DNA of 7,742 nucleotides from Woeseiaceae bacterium (GTDB lineage Bacteria > Pseudomonadota > Gammaproteobacteria > Steroidobacterales > Woeseiaceae), in assembly GCA_022866645.1 (NCBI GenBank), contig JALHUQ010000036.1:1-7742 (forward strand). The letters are read 5' to 3'. The position numbers and the translations under genes were made by a program. The notes under the pieces are model-generated. The model was given only the letters and a program-made list of their open reading frames with translations, made no database searches and was not told where the DNA came from. How positions within the stretch are numbered: position 1 is the stretch's first letter; each line of letters begins with the position of its first letter. Shown piece by piece: positions 6,632 to 7,742 of this stretch.

Positions 6632-7741
6632 CTAAAAATGGATGACTGAGCGAATGCTTTTGCCTTCATGCATCAGGTCAAAGGCTCGGTTGATGTCTTC
6701 GAGAGGCATCGTGTAGGTGATGAACTCGTCGATTTTTATTTCGCCATCCATATACTGGTCAACCATTCCCGGCAATTGCGAACGGCCCTTGCAACCACCA
6801 AAGGCGGTACCGCGCCAGACTCGACCGGTAACAAGCTGAAATGGGCGCGTGGATATTTCCTGCCCGGCACCCGCGACACCGACGATGACCGACTCACCCC
6901 ATCCTTTGTGACAACACTCCAGGGCCGAGCGCATCAACTTGGTATTGCCGACACATTCGAACGAGAAATCAACACCACCGCCGGTGAGCTCGACGATGAC
7001 GTCCTGAATGGGCTCGTCATAATTATTGGGGTTGATGCAATCCGTGGCGCCAAACTGTCTGGCAAGCTCGAATTTGTCTTCATTGATGTCGACCGCAACG
7101 ATACGACCCGCGTTCGCGATCGTGGCACCTTGAATGGCGCTCAATCCGACGCCGCCGAGTCCAAAGACGGCGACCGTATCTCCCGCCTTGACCTTGGCCG
7201 TATTCAGTACTGCCCCAATGCCGGTCGTAATGCCGCAGCCCAACAAACAAACCTTTTCGAGTGGCGCGTCTTTGCTGATTTTGGCGACCGCGATTTCCGG
7301 CAGCACGGTGTATTCGCTGAAGGTCGACGTACCCATATAATGAAAAATAGTTTTTCCTCTTAGAGAAAAGCGCGAGGTACCGTCGGGCATCAATCCTTTG
7401 CCTTGAGTTGCGCGTATCGCCTGGCACAAGTTTGTCTTGCCCGACGTGCAGAAACTGCACTCGCCGCACTCGGGTGTGTATAGCGGTATGACGTGATCGC
7501 CCACAACCACCGACGTCACATCAGCGCCGACTTCCTCTACGATCGCACCACCTTCGTGGCCGAGGACAGCGGGGAAGATCCCTTCCGGGTCCTCGCCAGA
7601 CAGCGTGAACGCATCCGTATGACAAACACCGCTTGCCACATTTCGAAGCATGACTTCCCCGGCTCTTGGCCCCTCAAGGTCCAACATTTCAATCTCAAGC
7701 GGTTTGCCGGCTTCGAAGGCTACGGCGGCACGGGTTTTCAT
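6632..7741 (-). CDS. frmA: S-(hydroxymethyl)glutathione dehydrogenase / class III alcohol dehydrogenase
   Basis: A complete 369-residue zinc-dependent dehydrogenase of class III (AdhC/FrmA). It oxidises S-hydroxymethylglutathione, formed from formaldehyde and glutathione, to S-formylglutathione with NAD+, in the cytoplasm; the family also reduces S-nitrosoglutathione. Catalytic zinc ligands Cys40, His62 and Cys169 are present, as are the four structural-zinc cysteines 92, 95, 98 and 106. The Rossmann motif is GLGGVG (194-199), and Asp218 in VDIN indicates NAD preference. Arg110 in AIRATQGKGLMPDG corresponds to the class-III arginine that binds the glutathione adduct, which separates it from ordinary alcohol dehydrogenases. 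The ATG is one base from the right edge, so promoter and ribosome site are outside. The usual partner, S-formylglutathione hydrolase, is not immediately downstream; the propeller gene follows after 11 nt. Confidence 0.96.
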   Translation of the reverse strand: MKTRAAVAFEAGKPLEIEMLDLEGPRAGEVMLRNVASGVCHTDAFTLSGEDPEGIFPAVLGHEGGAIVEEVGADVTSVVVGDHVIPLYTPECGECSFCTSGKTNLCQAIRATQGKGLMPDGTSRFSLRGKTIFHYMGTSTFSEYTVLPEIAVAKISKDAPLEKVCLLGCGITTGIGAVLNTAKVKAGDTVAVFGLGGVGLSAIQGATIANAGRIVAVDINEDKFELARQFGATDCINPNNYDEPIQDVIVELTGGGVDFSFECVGNTKLMRSALECCHKGWGESVIVGVAGAGQEISTRPFQLVTGRVWRGTAFGGCKGRSQLPGMVDQYMDGEIKIDEFITYTMPLEDINRAFDLMHEGKSIRSVIHF

Positions 7742-7742
7742 C

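Noticed and set aside
6668..7363. Rightward open frame of 231 codons inside the dehydrogenase gene
   Set aside because: Antisense shadow of a strongly conserved enzyme; no recognisable motif in its product.
1..7742. Defence, phage or CRISPR system
   Set aside because: No repeat array, nuclease, integrase, transposase or toxin-antitoxin motif can be seen; all genes are metabolic, envelope or transport types.

Overview
The window is a stretch of bacterial chromosome. It is densely packed, moderately GC-rich and almost all coding, with no mobile element, CRISPR array, rRNA or tRNA that I can see. Two Sec-type lipoprotein signals, a secreted TolB-type propeller protein and a glutathione-dependent formaldehyde dehydrogenase point to a Gram-negative proteobacterium. 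A free-living marine or soil gammaproteobacterium is my best guess, but this rests on protein flavour and not on a marker gene.

Layout, left to right: (1) the 3' part of a rightward inositol-monophosphatase/histidinol-phosphatase-like gene (1-501). (2) A leftward block of four tightly packed genes (4414 to 481): a lipoprotein with a class I methyltransferase fold, an amidase-signature lipoprotein, a membrane-anchored HExxHxxGxxD metalloprotease, and a FecE/BtuD-type ABC ATPase. The junctions are a TAATG overlap, 3 nt and 14 nt, so this looks like one operon. It has a plausible sigma70-like promoter and a strong Shine-Dalgarno at 4415-4466. The last gene overlaps the phosphatase tail-to-tail by 21 nt. 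(3) A gap of about 570 nt (4415-4982) that is AT-rich in its left part and carries a hairpin terminator facing left. (4) A second leftward pair: a class III alcohol dehydrogenase (7741-6632), then, 11 nt later, a secreted protein with a TolB-like propeller and a gutted amidohydrolase domain (6620-4983).

The four-gene operon puts an amidase, a protease and a methyltransferase-fold protein at the cell envelope, beside a cytoplasmic transport ATPase that has no permease in the window. A shared job in processing an extracytoplasmic amide or peptide is possible, but this is inference. The most unusual items are a methyltransferase fold behind a lipoprotein signal, and an amidohydrolase-like protein that has lost its HxH site and the middle of its barrel while keeping an open frame of 545 codons. 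No established defence or mobile system is visible.
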